The notes beneath the pieces are model-generated. The model made no database searches. It was not told where the DNA came from and saw only the letters and a list, made by a program, of their open reading frames with translations. A stretch of 64,000 nt of DNA from Ilyobacter polytropus DSM 2926 (lineage in GTDB: Bacteria > Fusobacteriota > Fusobacteriia > Fusobacteriales > Fusobacteriaceae), in assembly GCF_000165505.1 (NCBI RefSeq), contig NC_014632.1, forward strand, positions 1,240,001 through 1,304,000, written 5' to 3'. Shown in pieces: positions 1 to 8,531 of this stretch (position 1 is the stretch's first letter; every line of letters starts with the position of its first letter). A program made the position numbers and the translations under genes.

Positions 1-307
1 ATCTACCTGCATTTGCCACTGCTTCTGGTGTGGTATTGTGGTATGACATAAAGGGCATATCCAAAATAACTAAGGTGTTGTCCACTCCTCTCATCACAGC
101 CTTCCCGTGATGAATGATATCTTCTAAGGTAACAGAAAGAGTCGAATCATATCCTAGACACACCATTCCGAGGGAATCTCCCACAAGAATGGCTTCTACT
201 TCTGTTTCATCTATGATCCTTGCTGTCGTATAATCATATCCGGTGACTACCGAAAGCTTCTTTCCCTTTTCCTTTGAATTTCTGAAGCTTACTACTGTGT
301 TTTTCAT
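1..307 (-). CDS. panB: Ketopantoate hydroxymethyltransferase PanB (C-terminus cut by window edge)
   Basis: Transfers a hydroxymethyl group from methylene-THF to 2-oxoisovalerate, the first committed step of pantothenate synthesis in the cytoplasm. About 102 N-terminal residues are present. They show the PanB pattern VTGYDYTTARI, then VGDSLGMV followed by TLEDIIHHGKAV and the LDMPFMSY segment; the Asp of VGDS and the Asp of LDMPF are the usual Mg2+ ligands. The ATG overlaps the stop of the preceding reductase gene in a TCAT (ATGA) overlap, so the two genes are translationally coupled. The remaining two thirds of the protein lies off the left edge. Confidence 0.95.
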   Translation of the reverse strand, partial: MKNTVVSFRNSKEKGKKLSVVTGYDYTTARIIDETEVEAILVGDSLGMVCLGYDSTLSVTLEDIIHHGKAVMRGVDNTLVILDMPFMSYHNTTPEAVANAGR

Positions 308-1131
308 TCTTCCTCCTCTAAGAGTTTTTTTATTTCGCTGTAATCTCTGTCGTTGTCTTTCAATATTTCTAAAAGCTCCAGGGATGCTGCCTTATAAAGT
401 TTCTTTTCAACTCCATGCTGCACTTCAAGGTGCTTCAAAATAGTGTCAATGTCTCCCCTCTCAAGAGGTCCTGTTATAGACCTAGAGGTGCCTTTTTCTT
501 TTATATTTTCAATGGTCTTCTCTATTATAGGAAATATTATCTCTTTTCCAGCTTCAAGACCCGATTTTTCTATATTTTCTATTGCTCTATGGATTACAGA
601 TATTAAAAGATTTGATGCAAATACTCCTGCAAGATGATAGTTTACTTTTTTATCCGGAGAAATAGCAAACTTATTATTGGGAAGTTTTTCTAAAAAATAT
701 TTAAACTTTTCTAAATCCCCCTCTATAGTTAGGGGCATTTTCTCCATTTTTTCTATCTCTGTGTCTCCTCCTGCAAAAGTCATCATAGGATGGATTGACA
801 TGACCTTGCAATTCCTCTCCCTAGCTCCTGAAAAGACTTGACTAGAAAGTGCTCCACTGGTATGAACAACCAGCTTATCTTTTATTTTATAAGTTAAAAG
901 GTTTTCCCAGACGGAATTTATAACTCCATCAGGTACAGTTACAAATATAATGTCACTTTGGTCAATTATCTCTCTATAATTTTGAAAAACAATAGTTTCA
1001 GTTTCTGCTGCTGCTTTATCTGCTAAAGATTTTGATATATCAAAATAACCGACAACTTTTAAATTTTTATTCACAAAATATCTTCCAAGAGATAAACCTA
1101 TTTTTCCAGCCCCTATAAAAGAGATTTTCAC
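304..1131 (-). CDS. panG: PanG-like ketopantoate reductase (Rossmann fold plus DUF2520)
   Basis: 275 residues. The N-terminus carries a dinucleotide-binding GAGKIG motif (residues 7-12) in a Rossmann fold; the C-terminal half has the helical DUF2520 layout with the conserved SIHPMMTF and HLAGVFASN patches. Proteins of this family next to panB/panC include PanG, the alternative ketopantoate reductase described in Francisella, so reduction of ketopantoate to pantoate is the best guess. The start is GTG, preceded by GGGAGG. It is first in the operon and overlaps panB by 4 bases. A PanE-like protein also lies in this window (38866-39789), so the assignment of the reductase step is not exclusive. 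Confidence 0.78.
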   Translation of the reverse strand: MKISFIGAGKIGLSLGRYFVNKNLKVVGYFDISKSLADKAAAETETIVFQNYREIIDQSDIIFVTVPDGVINSVWENLLTYKIKDKLVVHTSGALSSQVFSGARERNCKVMSIHPMMTFAGGDTEIEKMEKMPLTIEGDLEKFKYFLEKLPNNKFAISPDKKVNYHLAGVFASNLLISVIHRAIENIEKSGLEAGKEIIFPIIEKTIENIKEKGTSRSITGPLERGDIDTILKHLEVQHGVEKKLYKAASLELLEILKDNDRDYSEIKKLLEEEE

Positions 1132-1163
1132 TCTATTCCTCCCAACATTTTTACTGAGATATA

Positions 1164-1222
1164 ATACTAGCTAGTATAATATCCTTATACAGATGATAAT
1201 ACTAACTAGTATATTGTGTCAA
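1164..1222 (-). promoter_or_regulatory. panG-panB promoter with two palindromic operators
   Basis: On the minus strand a TTGACA box (1217-1222) is followed after 18 bp by TATCAT (1193-1198). A palindrome ATACTAACTAGTAT (1199-1212, one central mismatch) sits inside the spacer, and a perfect copy ATACTAGCTAGTAT (1164-1177) lies just past the start of transcription. Their centres are 35 bp apart. The placement is that of repressor sites; the regulator is unknown. Confidence 0.6.
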
Positions 1223-1342
1223 CAAAATTTTATTTATAAAGTATATATTCTGTTTAAAAGTTGTATATATTTTGTTTATATATTCTTTTAAAAGCTCAAT
1301 TTTTCAAGGACAATAACTGATAAGATTAATTATATTTTTTTC

Positions 1343-2218
1343 TCACTGGGTAATTTTTTTAAATATTTGTAAAAAATTTGATGCCGCCTCAGATAAACGT
1401 CGATCTCTGACCCAGACTATAGATGTGCCTGTTTCTAAGGAAAATTCTTCTATCTCTTTGTATTCTAAATTCATGAGATTTACAAACTCTTTAGAAGATT
1501 TTGGGACTACTCCCACACCCATTCCTATATCTACCCAGGACAATATCGTCCTAGTGTCCTCACTTTCACATAGTATTTTTGGACTGTATCCCTTCTGCTG
1601 GCAGGTTTTTATTATCATTTTTTCAAATCTTCTGTCTAGTATAAGTGGGAGGTCCTTTAGGTCATCTGCATTTAATTTTTTCTTATCCCAAATGAAAACT
1701 CCCTTAGGTTTTGTAACTGCGATCATTGGCTCGTTTGGAAGTTGTATAGAATCAAAATTTTCAGAATTAAAGGGAGTCCTCACTATTCCAAGCTCTATTA
1801 CTCCATTTTTGAGAAATTCCAATATTCTATTGGTATTCCCCTCTCTTATGTCAAAACTTGTATCTGGGTAGGCCTCGTGATACTCTTGGATAAATTTAGG
1901 GTATATGATTCCCATAGATGATGCAACTACCCCCATAGAAAGAGTTCCTGTAAACCCCTCTCTGAAATTCTTTATATCTTTTACAGTTTTATCAAAGAGT
2001 TCTATTATCTGCTCTGACCTTGTTTTTAACATTTCTCCAGCTTCTGTTATCTCTAGTTTTCTAGTGCTTCTTTCTAATAATTTTACACCTAACTCCTCTT
2101 CCATGAGTTTTAGCTGATAGCTCAGTGGAGGTTGTGCCATATGAAGTTTTTCTGCTGCCTTTGTTATGTTCCCCTCTTCTACTATTGCCATAAAATACTT
2201 GAGCTGTCTTATATCCAT
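1343..2218 (-). CDS. LysR-family transcriptional regulator
   Basis: 291 residues. The N-terminal winged helix-turn-helix is typical of LysR proteins (MDIRQLKYFMAIVEEGNITKAAEKLHMAQPP across the first 31 residues, with the recognition helix near residues 28-45). The C-terminal effector domain is of the periplasmic-binding type. The ATG has an AAGGAGATGAAATA ribosome site. The gene is divergent from the aspartate racemase gene and shares a 150-bp region with a long inverted repeat, so it probably controls racD and itself. The effector is not visible from sequence. Confidence 0.9.
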   Translation of the reverse strand: MDIRQLKYFMAIVEEGNITKAAEKLHMAQPPLSYQLKLMEEELGVKLLERSTRKLEITEAGEMLKTRSEQIIELFDKTVKDIKNFREGFTGTLSMGVVASSMGIIYPKFIQEYHEAYPDTSFDIREGNTNRILEFLKNGVIELGIVRTPFNSENFDSIQLPNEPMIAVTKPKGVFIWDKKKLNADDLKDLPLILDRRFEKMIIKTCQQKGYSPKILCESEDTRTILSWVDIGMGVGVVPKSSKEFVNLMNLEYKEIEEFSLETGTSIVWVRDRRLSEAASNFLQIFKKITQ

Positions 2219-2238
2219 TTATTTCATCTCCTTAATTG

Positions 2239-2275
2239 ATATTTAAAAAGTATCAATTAGATACTTTTTAAATAT
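2239..2275. promoter_or_regulatory. Perfect 16-bp inverted repeat between lysR and racD
   Basis: Arm 2239-2254 (ATATTTAAAAAGTATC) and its exact complement 2260-2275 surround a 5-bp centre. It lies just upstream of the lysR ATG and upstream of a TATAAT (2299-2304) that would serve racD. This placement suits a LysR operator; the same sequence could also fold as a hairpin in the lysR leader. Confidence 0.55.
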
Positions 2276-2368
2276 TTTTTGTATTAATCTTTTTTAGGTA
2301 TAATATACCAACAATAGATTAATTTGATAAGTTTTTTTTATTAAGTAAAACAAAGGAGATGATTAAAG

Positions 2369-3070
2369 GTGAAAACAGTAGGCATTTTAGGAGGAATGGG
2401 TCCCCTTGCAACTTCCGACTTATTCAATAAAATTGTAACACTTACTGATGCAAAGGATGACAATGATCACATTCATATAATTTTAAATAACTACCCGATT
2501 ATCCCAGACCGGACAAACTATATTCTAGGAAATGGTGAAAACCCGGTAAAATATATGTTAGAAGCGGCTTTAAAACTACAAGTAATGGGTTCTGATGTTA
2601 TCATCATGCCTTGCAATACTGCCCATTATTTCTATAAAGAACTCACAGAGCATCTAACGATTCCCTTTATAAACATGATTGAAGAAACTGCAAAGGAGAT
2701 AAAAGAGATTGATCCTGAAACAAAAAAAATCTTTCTTTTTTCAACTCAGGGAACATACAAAGCCAAAATATACGACAAAGTATTTGAAAATTATGGCCTA
2801 GAAATACTTAGACCTGAAAAGTCTGTTCAAAGTGTTGTAACAGATATTATATACAGCATAAAAAAAGGAGATACAGCTCTTAAAAATATTGATAAAAACA
2901 TTCTGACTTCATATATCGAGTCTATAGAAGGAAAAAATATAATTCTTGGGTGCACAGAACTTCCCGTTGCCTTTGATATCCTAGGAATCAAAAAAAATTG
3001 TATCGACCCTACAAAAATTTTGGCAAAGTCGGCAATACGCTTTGCAGGAAAAAATATAATAGAAGATTGA
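2369..3070 (+). CDS. Aspartate/glutamate racemase family protein
   Basis: 233 residues, the usual family length. PLP-independent racemases use two cysteines: Cys82 in MPCNTAH and Cys195 in LGCTELP are both present. The N-terminus GILGGMGPLAT is the typical first strand and loop. Aspartate is the likeliest substrate by family resemblance (RacD type), but glutamate cannot be excluded. The start is GTG with AAAGGAG about ten bases upstream. The gene is divergent from a LysR regulator and is followed by metA, which has its own promoter. Confidence 0.9.
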   Translation: MKTVGILGGMGPLATSDLFNKIVTLTDAKDDNDHIHIILNNYPIIPDRTNYILGNGENPVKYMLEAALKLQVMGSDVIIMPCNTAHYFYKELTEHLTIPFINMIEETAKEIKEIDPETKKIFLFSTQGTYKAKIYDKVFENYGLEILRPEKSVQSVVTDIIYSIKKGDTALKNIDKNILTSYIESIEGKNIILGCTELPVAFDILGIKKNCIDPTKILAKSAIRFAGKNIIED

Positions 3071-3074
3071 TAGT

Positions 3075-3103
3075 TTGATTTTACCTGGCTTTCATGCTAT
3101 AAT
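3075..3103 (+). promoter_or_regulatory. metA promoter
   Basis: TTGATT (3075-3080), a 17-bp spacer and TATAAT (3098-3103), 53 bp before the metA ATG. The leader is too short for a SAM riboswitch, unlike that of the metNIQ operon. Confidence 0.75.
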
Positions 3104-3156
3104 CCTCCTTATGTAACTATTACAACAATAATTCTTCTATTTTAAAGGAGGTTAAA

Positions 3157-4065
3157 ATGCCTATAGTGATTCCTAAAAAACTACCTGCCTTCGATACTCT
3201 CAAAGGTGAAAATATATTTGTGATGAATAAATCAAGAGCTTTTAGTCAGGATATAAGGCCACTGAAAATAGTCATTCTTAACCTTATGCCAAATAAAATA
3301 GTGACTGAGACCCAGCTTCTTCGCCTTTTAGGGAATACACCTCTACAAATAGAGATAACACTCTTAAAAACGAGAACTTATGCCTCTAAAAACACGAGTC
3401 AGGATCACCTTACTAGCTTTTACAAGACTTTTGAAGATATTAAAAATCACACCTTTGACGGTCTTATTATAACTGGTGCTCCAATTGAACACCTTCAGTT
3501 TGAAGATGTTGACTACTGGGAAGAGCTAAAAGAAGTTATGGAGTTTTCAAAATCCAATGTCACATCTACTATGCATATATGTTGGGGTTCTCAAGCTGGA
3601 CTTTATTATCATTATGGAATACCAAAATTTCCAACAGACAAAAAAATATTTGGAATTTTCAAACATAAAATCTTTAATCTAAAAACTAAAATCACCAGAG
3701 GCTTTGACGACGAATTTCTCGTACCACATTCTAGACATACTACTGTTATGAGAGGTGATATCGAGAATGTTCCTGAACTGGAAATCTTGGCTGAGTCAGA
3801 AGATGCAGGCATCTGTCTTGTGGCAACTAGAGACAGAAAGCATATTTTCATCAGTGGGCATCTAGAGTATGAAAAGGATACCCTAAAAAGTGAGTATTTT
3901 AGAGATTTAGACAAGGGTCGTTCAATTGATATTCCTAAAAATTATTTTAAAGATGATAATCCTGAAAATGATCCTGTAGTTACCTGGAGAGCTCATGCTC
4001 ACCTTCTTTTTTCAAACTGGCTCAATTACTGTGTTTATCAGGAGACCCCTTATATTTTAAAATAA
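3157..4065 (+). CDS. metA: Homoserine O-acetyltransferase MetA
   Basis: 302 residues of the MetA (HTS) family, which acylates homoserine to start methionine synthesis. The catalytic Cys142 lies in [15 protein letters not shown], and His235 with Glu237 form the rest of the active site in SGHLEYE. Residue 111 is Glu (ITGAPIEHL). Work on the Bacillus cereus enzyme ties Glu at this place to acetyl-CoA and Gly, as in E. coli, to succinyl-CoA, so acetyl-CoA is predicted as donor. AAAGGAGG precedes the ATG. It stands alone between its own promoter and a terminator. Confidence 0.93.
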   Translation: MPIVIPKKLPAFDTLKGENIFVMNKSRAFSQDIRPLKIVILNLMPNKIVTETQLLRLLGNTPLQIEITLLKTRTYASKNTSQDHLTSFYKTFEDIKNHTFDGLIITGAPIEHLQFEDVDYWEELKEVMEFSKSNVTSTMHICWGSQAGLYYHYGIPKFPTDKKIFGIFKHKIFNLKTKITRGFDDEFLVPHSRHTTVMRGDIENVPELEILAESEDAGICLVATRDRKHIFISGHLEYEKDTLKSEYFRDLDKGRSIDIPKNYFKDDNPENDPVVTWRAHAHLLFSNWLNYCVYQETPYILK

Positions 4066-4093
4066 TTTTTTCAAGCAAAAATAATTTTATTAA

Positions 4094-4120
4094 AAAACAC
4101 ATCTTTAAAAGATGTGTTTT
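4094..4120 (+). terminator. Intrinsic terminator after metA
   Basis: Arms AAAACACATCT and AGATGTGTTTT separated by TTTAA, followed by a T-rich stretch. Confidence 0.75.
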
Positions 4121-4444
4121 AATTTCTTTTAAAATAAATTTATTTTTACATAAAATTTTTTAAAAATCCAACCCGAAAAACAGTACATATTTGTACCAAG
4201 TTCGTTTATTTTGTTTTTTTTAAAAAATTTTAACTTGTAATAATTCCAAATTTTGTGTATTATAATCAAAGTACTCTTTTTATATAAACATAAATTTGTT
4301 TTAATGAATTTTTTATTTATGTTTGTTATAAACTATATATACTAAGCAAGTTAATATAGTAACCAATAGAACTCATTTATTTTGATTGTAGCAAAAGAGT
4401 TGTATCAGTTACTAAAAAAAATAGTATCACCAGGGAGGATATTT
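4121..4444. other. AT-rich intergenic region upstream of the acetate transporter gene
   Basis: No gene is seen. It holds a small inverted repeat GTACatatttGTAC near 4182-4196 and a TATAAT at 4261-4266 that could drive the transporter gene, though no convincing -35 box stands at the right distance. The leader after that -10 would be about 170 bases. Confidence 0.5.
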
Positions 4445-5008
4445 ATGTCACACGATGCATCACAAGGAAACCCGGCAGTTGTTGGGTTGGCAGGATTTGG
4501 TCTCACGACTATGCTGCTTCAGTTTCACAATGTAGGATGGATGGGATTAGGTCCTGTAGTAGCTTCAGGACTAATCTTCGGAGGTTTAGCTCAGATGATT
4601 GCAGGTTTCCAAGAATTCAAATGTGGTAACAACTTCGGTTACAGTGCTTTTGTTTCTTTCGGTAGTTTCTGGATCTCTTTAGGTATTATGTTCCTTTTAA
4701 ATCATTTTGGTATCTACAAAGCCAGCCATACTGATGTAGGATTTTTCCTAATTGCCTGGACTATGTATACAGCTATCATGACTATTCCGGCTATGAAAAT
4801 TCACGCTGCGATGGGAACTACTTTTATCCTTCTACTAGTAGGATTTATACTTCTTGATCTTGCACACTTCGGTTACCCGGCATTGACTAAGGTCGCTGGT
4901 TACGAACTAATGGCTTGTGCACTTGGAGCTTGGTATATGATGGCCGGAGCTATTTATGCTCAGATTTTTGGAAAACCAGTTTTACCAATGGGAAAACCTT
5001 TAATTTAA
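4445..5008 (+). CDS. satP: Acetate/succinate transporter, GPR1/FUN34/YaaH (SatP) family
   Basis: 187 residues with six predicted transmembrane helices. The family signature NPAVVGLAGFG stands near the N-terminus at the start of TM1, and GGLAQMIAGFQEF after TM2 is also typical. It moves acetate or succinate with protons across the inner membrane. An upstream TTG at 4382 is open in frame, but GGGAGG six bases before the ATG at 4445 decides the start. Monocistronic, with its own terminator. Acetate is a plausible end product of a fermenter. Confidence 0.9.
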   Translation: MSHDASQGNPAVVGLAGFGLTTMLLQFHNVGWMGLGPVVASGLIFGGLAQMIAGFQEFKCGNNFGYSAFVSFGSFWISLGIMFLLNHFGIYKASHTDVGFFLIAWTMYTAIMTIPAMKIHAAMGTTFILLLVGFILLDLAHFGYPALTKVAGYELMACALGAWYMMAGAIYAQIFGKPVLPMGKPLI

Positions 5009-5035
5009 TAGTAATTTAATAATTTTTCATTAGAA

Positions 5036-5060
5036 AAGGTCAGCCTAATAGGCTGACCTT
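5036..5060 (+). terminator. Intrinsic terminator after satP
   Basis: Arms AAGGTCAGCCT and AGGCTGACCTT with a 3-base loop, then CTTTAATTTT. The symmetric stem may also serve the convergent DUF1445 gene. Confidence 0.85.
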
Positions 5061-5080
5061 CTTTAATTTTATAAAATTAA

Positions 5081-5872
5081 TCACAAAACAGATAATTTTT
5101 GATTTTTCATATCTGTTATAAACATATAACCCGGTGCATGGGTTATCATTATTTCAGGCTTAACCTTCATGGCAACTGCCTGAGGAGTAACACCACAGGC
5201 CCAAAACACAGGAATATCTTTATTTTTAATATCTACAGAATCTCCAAAATCAGGATTGCTTATATCCTCTATACCTATGCTTTGAGGATCACCGATGTGT
5301 ATAGGCGACCCGTGAACACCAGGATATCTGGATGTTATCTGGACTGCTCTCACAACTTCAGAACTGGGAAGTGGTCTCATACTAACCACCGTAGGCCCCT
5401 CAAATATACCAGCCTTTTCACACTGTATATTTGTTATATACATAGGTACATTCTTTTCCTCTGAAATATGCCTAACTTCCATCCCCTCATCTAGCATGGC
5501 AGACTCAAAGGTAAAACTACATCCTATTAGAAATGATACAAAGTCATCTTTCCAGAAGGATTTTATGTCGTCAAATTCTCCGTAAAGTTCTCCCTTTTTA
5601 TAAACTCTATATTTTGGGATATCTGTTGTTATGTCTGAGCCTGGAGCCATTTTAGCAAACTCCCTGCTACCCATATCTGACACTTCTAATATAGGGCACT
5701 GCTTTGGATTACGCTGAGCAAAAAGGAGAAAATCATAGGCATGACTCTTTGGAAGTATCACAAGGTTTCCTTGAACATATCCATGACACATACCAGCTGT
5801 ATTGCTTTTTATTTTCCCCTTTCTTATCATCTTCCGAACTTTTAAAGGCTCTAAATTTTTAAAATTTTCCAT
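5081..5872 (-). CDS. DUF1445 / YcsI family protein (putative D-glutamate cyclase or hydro-lyase)
   Basis: 263 residues of the DUF1445 family (YcsI in Bacillus subtilis). Conserved patches are NTAGMCHGYVQGNLVILP, FLIGCSFTFE and the C-terminal FWACGVTPQAV followed by ITHAPGYMFITD. Family members include the domain of vertebrate D-glutamate cyclase, which makes 5-oxo-D-proline. B. subtilis also keeps this gene beside the pxpABC homologues, so a role in 5-oxoproline metabolism is likely; the exact reaction is inference. GGAGATGG precedes the ATG. It is downstream of the Nramp-like gene by 72 bp and probably cotranscribed. Confidence 0.85.
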   Translation of the reverse strand: MENFKNLEPLKVRKMIRKGKIKSNTAGMCHGYVQGNLVILPKSHAYDFLLFAQRNPKQCPILEVSDMGSREFAKMAPGSDITTDIPKYRVYKKGELYGEFDDIKSFWKDDFVSFLIGCSFTFESAMLDEGMEVRHISEEKNVPMYITNIQCEKAGIFEGPTVVSMRPLPSSEVVRAVQITSRYPGVHGSPIHIGDPQSIGIEDISNPDFGDSVDIKNKDIPVFWACGVTPQAVAMKVKPEIMITHAPGYMFITDMKNQKLSVL

Positions 5873-5944
5873 ACAACCATCTCCAAATATTTTTTAAATT
5901 GGCTGAGCTATTTATAATTTAAAATTTCTTAAACTTTACAGATA

Positions 5945-7189
5945 TTACATAACTCCTAGTACTCTCAATATACCTCTGAGTCCTAGACCACAGGCTACCA
6001 ACACTACTATTCCACCTAAAATATTTGTAAGTGGTGAATTAACATATTTTCCTAGTCTTTTCTTATTGTTCATGGCATATAACAGGAAAATAGCTATTAT
6101 AGGAAGAAGTATTCCGTTTGCTGCCTGGGCAAATATAATTGCCGAGAGAGGTTTTAGACCCATAGCTGAAAATACTATTCCTATTACAATAACTGTTGTC
6201 CAGATAGCCTCAAATTTCTTGTCCTTAAAATCAGATTTCCATCCCAAAGCTCCTGCCGTTGCGTAGGCCGCCGCTAAGGGTGCAGTTATTGTAGATGAAA
6301 GTCCTGCAGCAAATAATCCAAAGGCAAAGAAGTATTTGGCCCAAGAACCAAGAAGTGGTTCTACTGATTTTGCCATATCACCTGCATTGTTTATAGCTAT
6401 ATTTGTACCAAAGAATGCTGCCGATGCTGTAATTATAACTGCTATGGAAATTAGTCCACCCAAAATTATTGAAAGAAAAATATCCGATCTAGATTCTTTT
6501 AATCCACTGGCATCTTTCCATCTTTCCTGAACTGCAGAAGAATGAAGAAAAAGGTTATAAGGAACTACAGTTGTTCCCACCAAAGCCATTATAAGAAATA
6601 CAGAACCCTTAGGAACACTAGGAATAAACATTCCTTTTAATATCTCACTCCAGTCTGGAGCTACGATTATAGCAGTAGTTATAAACGTAGCACTCATAAG
6701 TACAACTAATCCTATAAGAAACTTTTCTACAAATTTATAGTTTCCGCTTTTTAAAAGGATGTAACCTCCTATTCCCATGATAGGGCCCCATACATTCATA
6801 GATATCCCGGTTACCGCCTCTAAACCAAGTGCTCCACCTAAAATATTCCCTGTTTCATAGGCTGCACATCCTATTCCTATTGCCGAAACTACCAAAAAGA
6901 TACTCGCATATTTTGCTATAGGATTATTAAACTGTTCTCTCAGAGCAGATCCTAAACCTTTTCTAGTTACAATACCTATTCTTGCTGACATCTCTTGTAA
7001 AACTACTGTGGCAAAAATCGAAAATACCATAGCCCAGATAAGTGCATAACCGAATTTTGCACCTGCTATAGATGCTGTGGTGATAGTTCCCGGGCCGATG
7101 AATGCTGCAGTAACAATTGCAGCAGGTCCCATAGTTTTCAACTTTTGTAGAAACCCCTTTTTTTCTACTAGTACAGTTGCTGATTCCAT
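5945..7189 (-). CDS. Nramp-related transporter lacking the metal-binding residues (YcsG type)
   Basis: 414 residues, about 11 transmembrane helices, with the Nramp/SLC11 fold pattern. In classical Nramps TM1 carries DPGN and TM6 MPH(N), which bind Mn2+ or Fe2+. Here the equivalents are GPGT (32-35) and VPYN (209-212), so the ligand Asp, Asn and Met are all replaced. Together with the location next to pxpABC this argues for a substrate other than a transition metal, possibly 5-oxoproline or an amino acid. AAGGGGGAATT precedes the ATG. Divergent from the IclR regulator, with an operator-like palindrome in its promoter. Confidence 0.87.
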   Translation of the reverse strand: MESATVLVEKKGFLQKLKTMGPAAIVTAAFIGPGTITTASIAGAKFGYALIWAMVFSIFATVVLQEMSARIGIVTRKGLGSALREQFNNPIAKYASIFLVVSAIGIGCAAYETGNILGGALGLEAVTGISMNVWGPIMGIGGYILLKSGNYKFVEKFLIGLVVLMSATFITTAIIVAPDWSEILKGMFIPSVPKGSVFLIMALVGTTVVPYNLFLHSSAVQERWKDASGLKESRSDIFLSIILGGLISIAVIITASAAFFGTNIAINNAGDMAKSVEPLLGSWAKYFFAFGLFAAGLSSTITAPLAAAYATAGALGWKSDFKDKKFEAIWTTVIVIGIVFSAMGLKPLSAIIFAQAANGILLPIIAIFLLYAMNNKKRLGKYVNSPLTNILGGIVVLVACGLGLRGILRVLGVM

Positions 7190-7227
7190 AATAATTCCCC
7201 CTTTTTAAATTTAAACGTTCCACATAT

Positions 7228-7242
7228 TAAACCGACGGTTTA
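7228..7242. promoter_or_regulatory. Putative IclR-family operator in the Nramp-like promoter
   Basis: TAAACCGACGGTTTA is a palindrome apart from its central base. The core AACCNNCGGTT recurs at 8561-8571 in front of pxpA, on the other side of the IclR gene, which points to one regulator for both. Confidence 0.6.
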
Positions 7243-7333
7243 TTTAAATTGTATAATTAAAGTTCCCTTTGCCTCACCTTACAAAATCTACGTGGCTGAC
7301 AGGAACTTATGTGTTCTTAATTGTGAATATAAT

Positions 7334-7423
7334 AAAAAGTCGCTATACTTTCAAGGTAATAGTTTTGAAAGTAAAACGACTTTTAACTTTTCCAGTTTAA
7401 GAATAAAGGGTAGCTTTATTCTT
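7334..7423. repeat. Two consecutive hairpins in the Nramp-iclR intergenic region
   Basis: The first (about 7334-7384) is nested: AAAAGTCG and CGACTTTT outside, ACTTTCAA and TTGAAAGT inside. The second (7399-7423) pairs AAGAATAAAG with CTTTATTCTT over a 5-base loop. No gene was found in this 465-bp region. They may be terminators between the divergent units or a regulatory target; function is not known. Confidence 0.4.
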
Positions 7424-7583
7424 GCCAGTAAGTTGCCATTTACTCTGTTTATGATCTTTCTATTTTCTATGTCTGAAGTATATGTTATTTTTCTTTTTAT
7501 GTCAAATTTTTTATGAATTTTTTTTAATTTTAATCTTAACAATTTAAAATTATTTAATAAAATCCATTGTTTCTGGGCTTACT

Positions 7584-7613
7584 TTGACATTCTCTGTCCT
7601 GATATGCTATCTT
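7584..7613 (+). promoter_or_regulatory. Promoter of the IclR regulator gene
   Basis: TTGACA (7584-7589), an 18-bp spacer and TATCTT (7608-7613). The longest possible reading frame begins inside this promoter at 7604, which supports the later start at 7655. Confidence 0.55.
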
Positions 7614-7654
7614 ATATTAAAAGGCAAAAAATAACAGGAGATGATGAATATATT

Positions 7655-8437
7655 ATGACTATTAATGATAATAGCATTAATCAGAGCTTGGATAAGGCTT
7701 TGAGCCTACTAGAATATTTCGATGCTGAAAACCCAACTAGGGGGCTCAGTGAAATTTCTCGTCTTTCTTCTATTCCTAAAGCAACTGTATATAGATTGTT
7801 AAACACCTTTGAAAAAAACGGATATCTCATAAAAGTAGATACCGGAGGTAAACAGGGGCAGTACAAGCTTGGAATGAAATTTCTAGAAATGGGAACTGTT
7901 GTTTCTGAATCCATAGAGTTAAAAGAGATCGCTTTCCCTTATATGAAAAAACTGAGAGATGAGATAAATGAAGATGTACAGTTAGTAGTAAGAGACAAAG
8001 ACCATGCTATCTATGTGGAAAAACTAATTAGCAAACATCCAGTGAGACTCTATACAAAAATAGGTCGGACTGCTTCCCTAAATGCCGGGGCGTGTCCAAG
8101 GGCAATTCTTTCTTTTTTGAAAGATGATGAAATACAAGCCATTATAGAAAATACAGAATTCGTAAAGTATACCGAAAATACCATTATGGACAAAGAAAAA
8201 CTCTGGGAATCAATAAAAGAGAGCAGAAAAGACGGATATACAATAAGCTACAGTGAGATGGAGATGCAGACCATAGGTATAGGGGCGCCCATCTTTGACT
8301 ACAGGAAAAATGTAATAGGAGCACTTAGTACCGCCGGCCCTGATCAGCGATTTACAGCTGATAAATTCCCGGATATAATCAAAAAAGTAAAAGATACTGC
8401 TATAAAAATTTCTAGAGAACTAGGTTACAAAGGATAA
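7655..8437 (+). CDS. IclR-family regulator of the 5-oxoproline genes (KipR-like)
   Basis: 260 residues from the ATG at 7655; the N-terminal winged helix-turn-helix (SEISRLSSIPKATVYRLLNTFEKNGYL across about 30 residues) is followed by the IclR effector domain. In B. subtilis the IclR member KipR is encoded with kipI/kipA, homologues of pxpB/pxpC. Here the gene stands between the Nramp-like gene and pxpABC, and similar palindromes lie in both promoters, so it probably represses both in the absence of substrate. AGGAG stands 14 bases before the ATG, which is long; an ATT start at 7652 is an alternative. Confidence 0.88.
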   Translation: MTINDNSINQSLDKALSLLEYFDAENPTRGLSEISRLSSIPKATVYRLLNTFEKNGYLIKVDTGGKQGQYKLGMKFLEMGTVVSESIELKEIAFPYMKKLRDEINEDVQLVVRDKDHAIYVEKLISKHPVRLYTKIGRTASLNAGACPRAILSFLKDDEIQAIIENTEFVKYTENTIMDKEKLWESIKESRKDGYTISYSEMEMQTIGIGAPIFDYRKNVIGALSTAGPDQRFTADKFPDIIKKVKDTAIKISRELGYKG

Positions 8438-8457
8438 TGAAGGGTTTTCCCTTCATT
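8436..8457 (+). terminator. Intrinsic terminator after the IclR gene
   Basis: AATGAAGGG, TTTT loop, CCCTTCATT, then a T-run; it begins within the stop codon. It separates iclR from pxpABC. Confidence 0.85.
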
Positions 8458-8531
8458 TTTTTATTTTTAAGCCATATTTTGTTGTATAATGTAAAATATA
8501 TTACATAAACTTTCTAGACATCTGCATTTTT

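Noticed and set aside
1425-1871. 148-codon frame opposite the LysR gene
   Set aside because: It is the complement of a well-supported gene and shows no domain or ribosome site.
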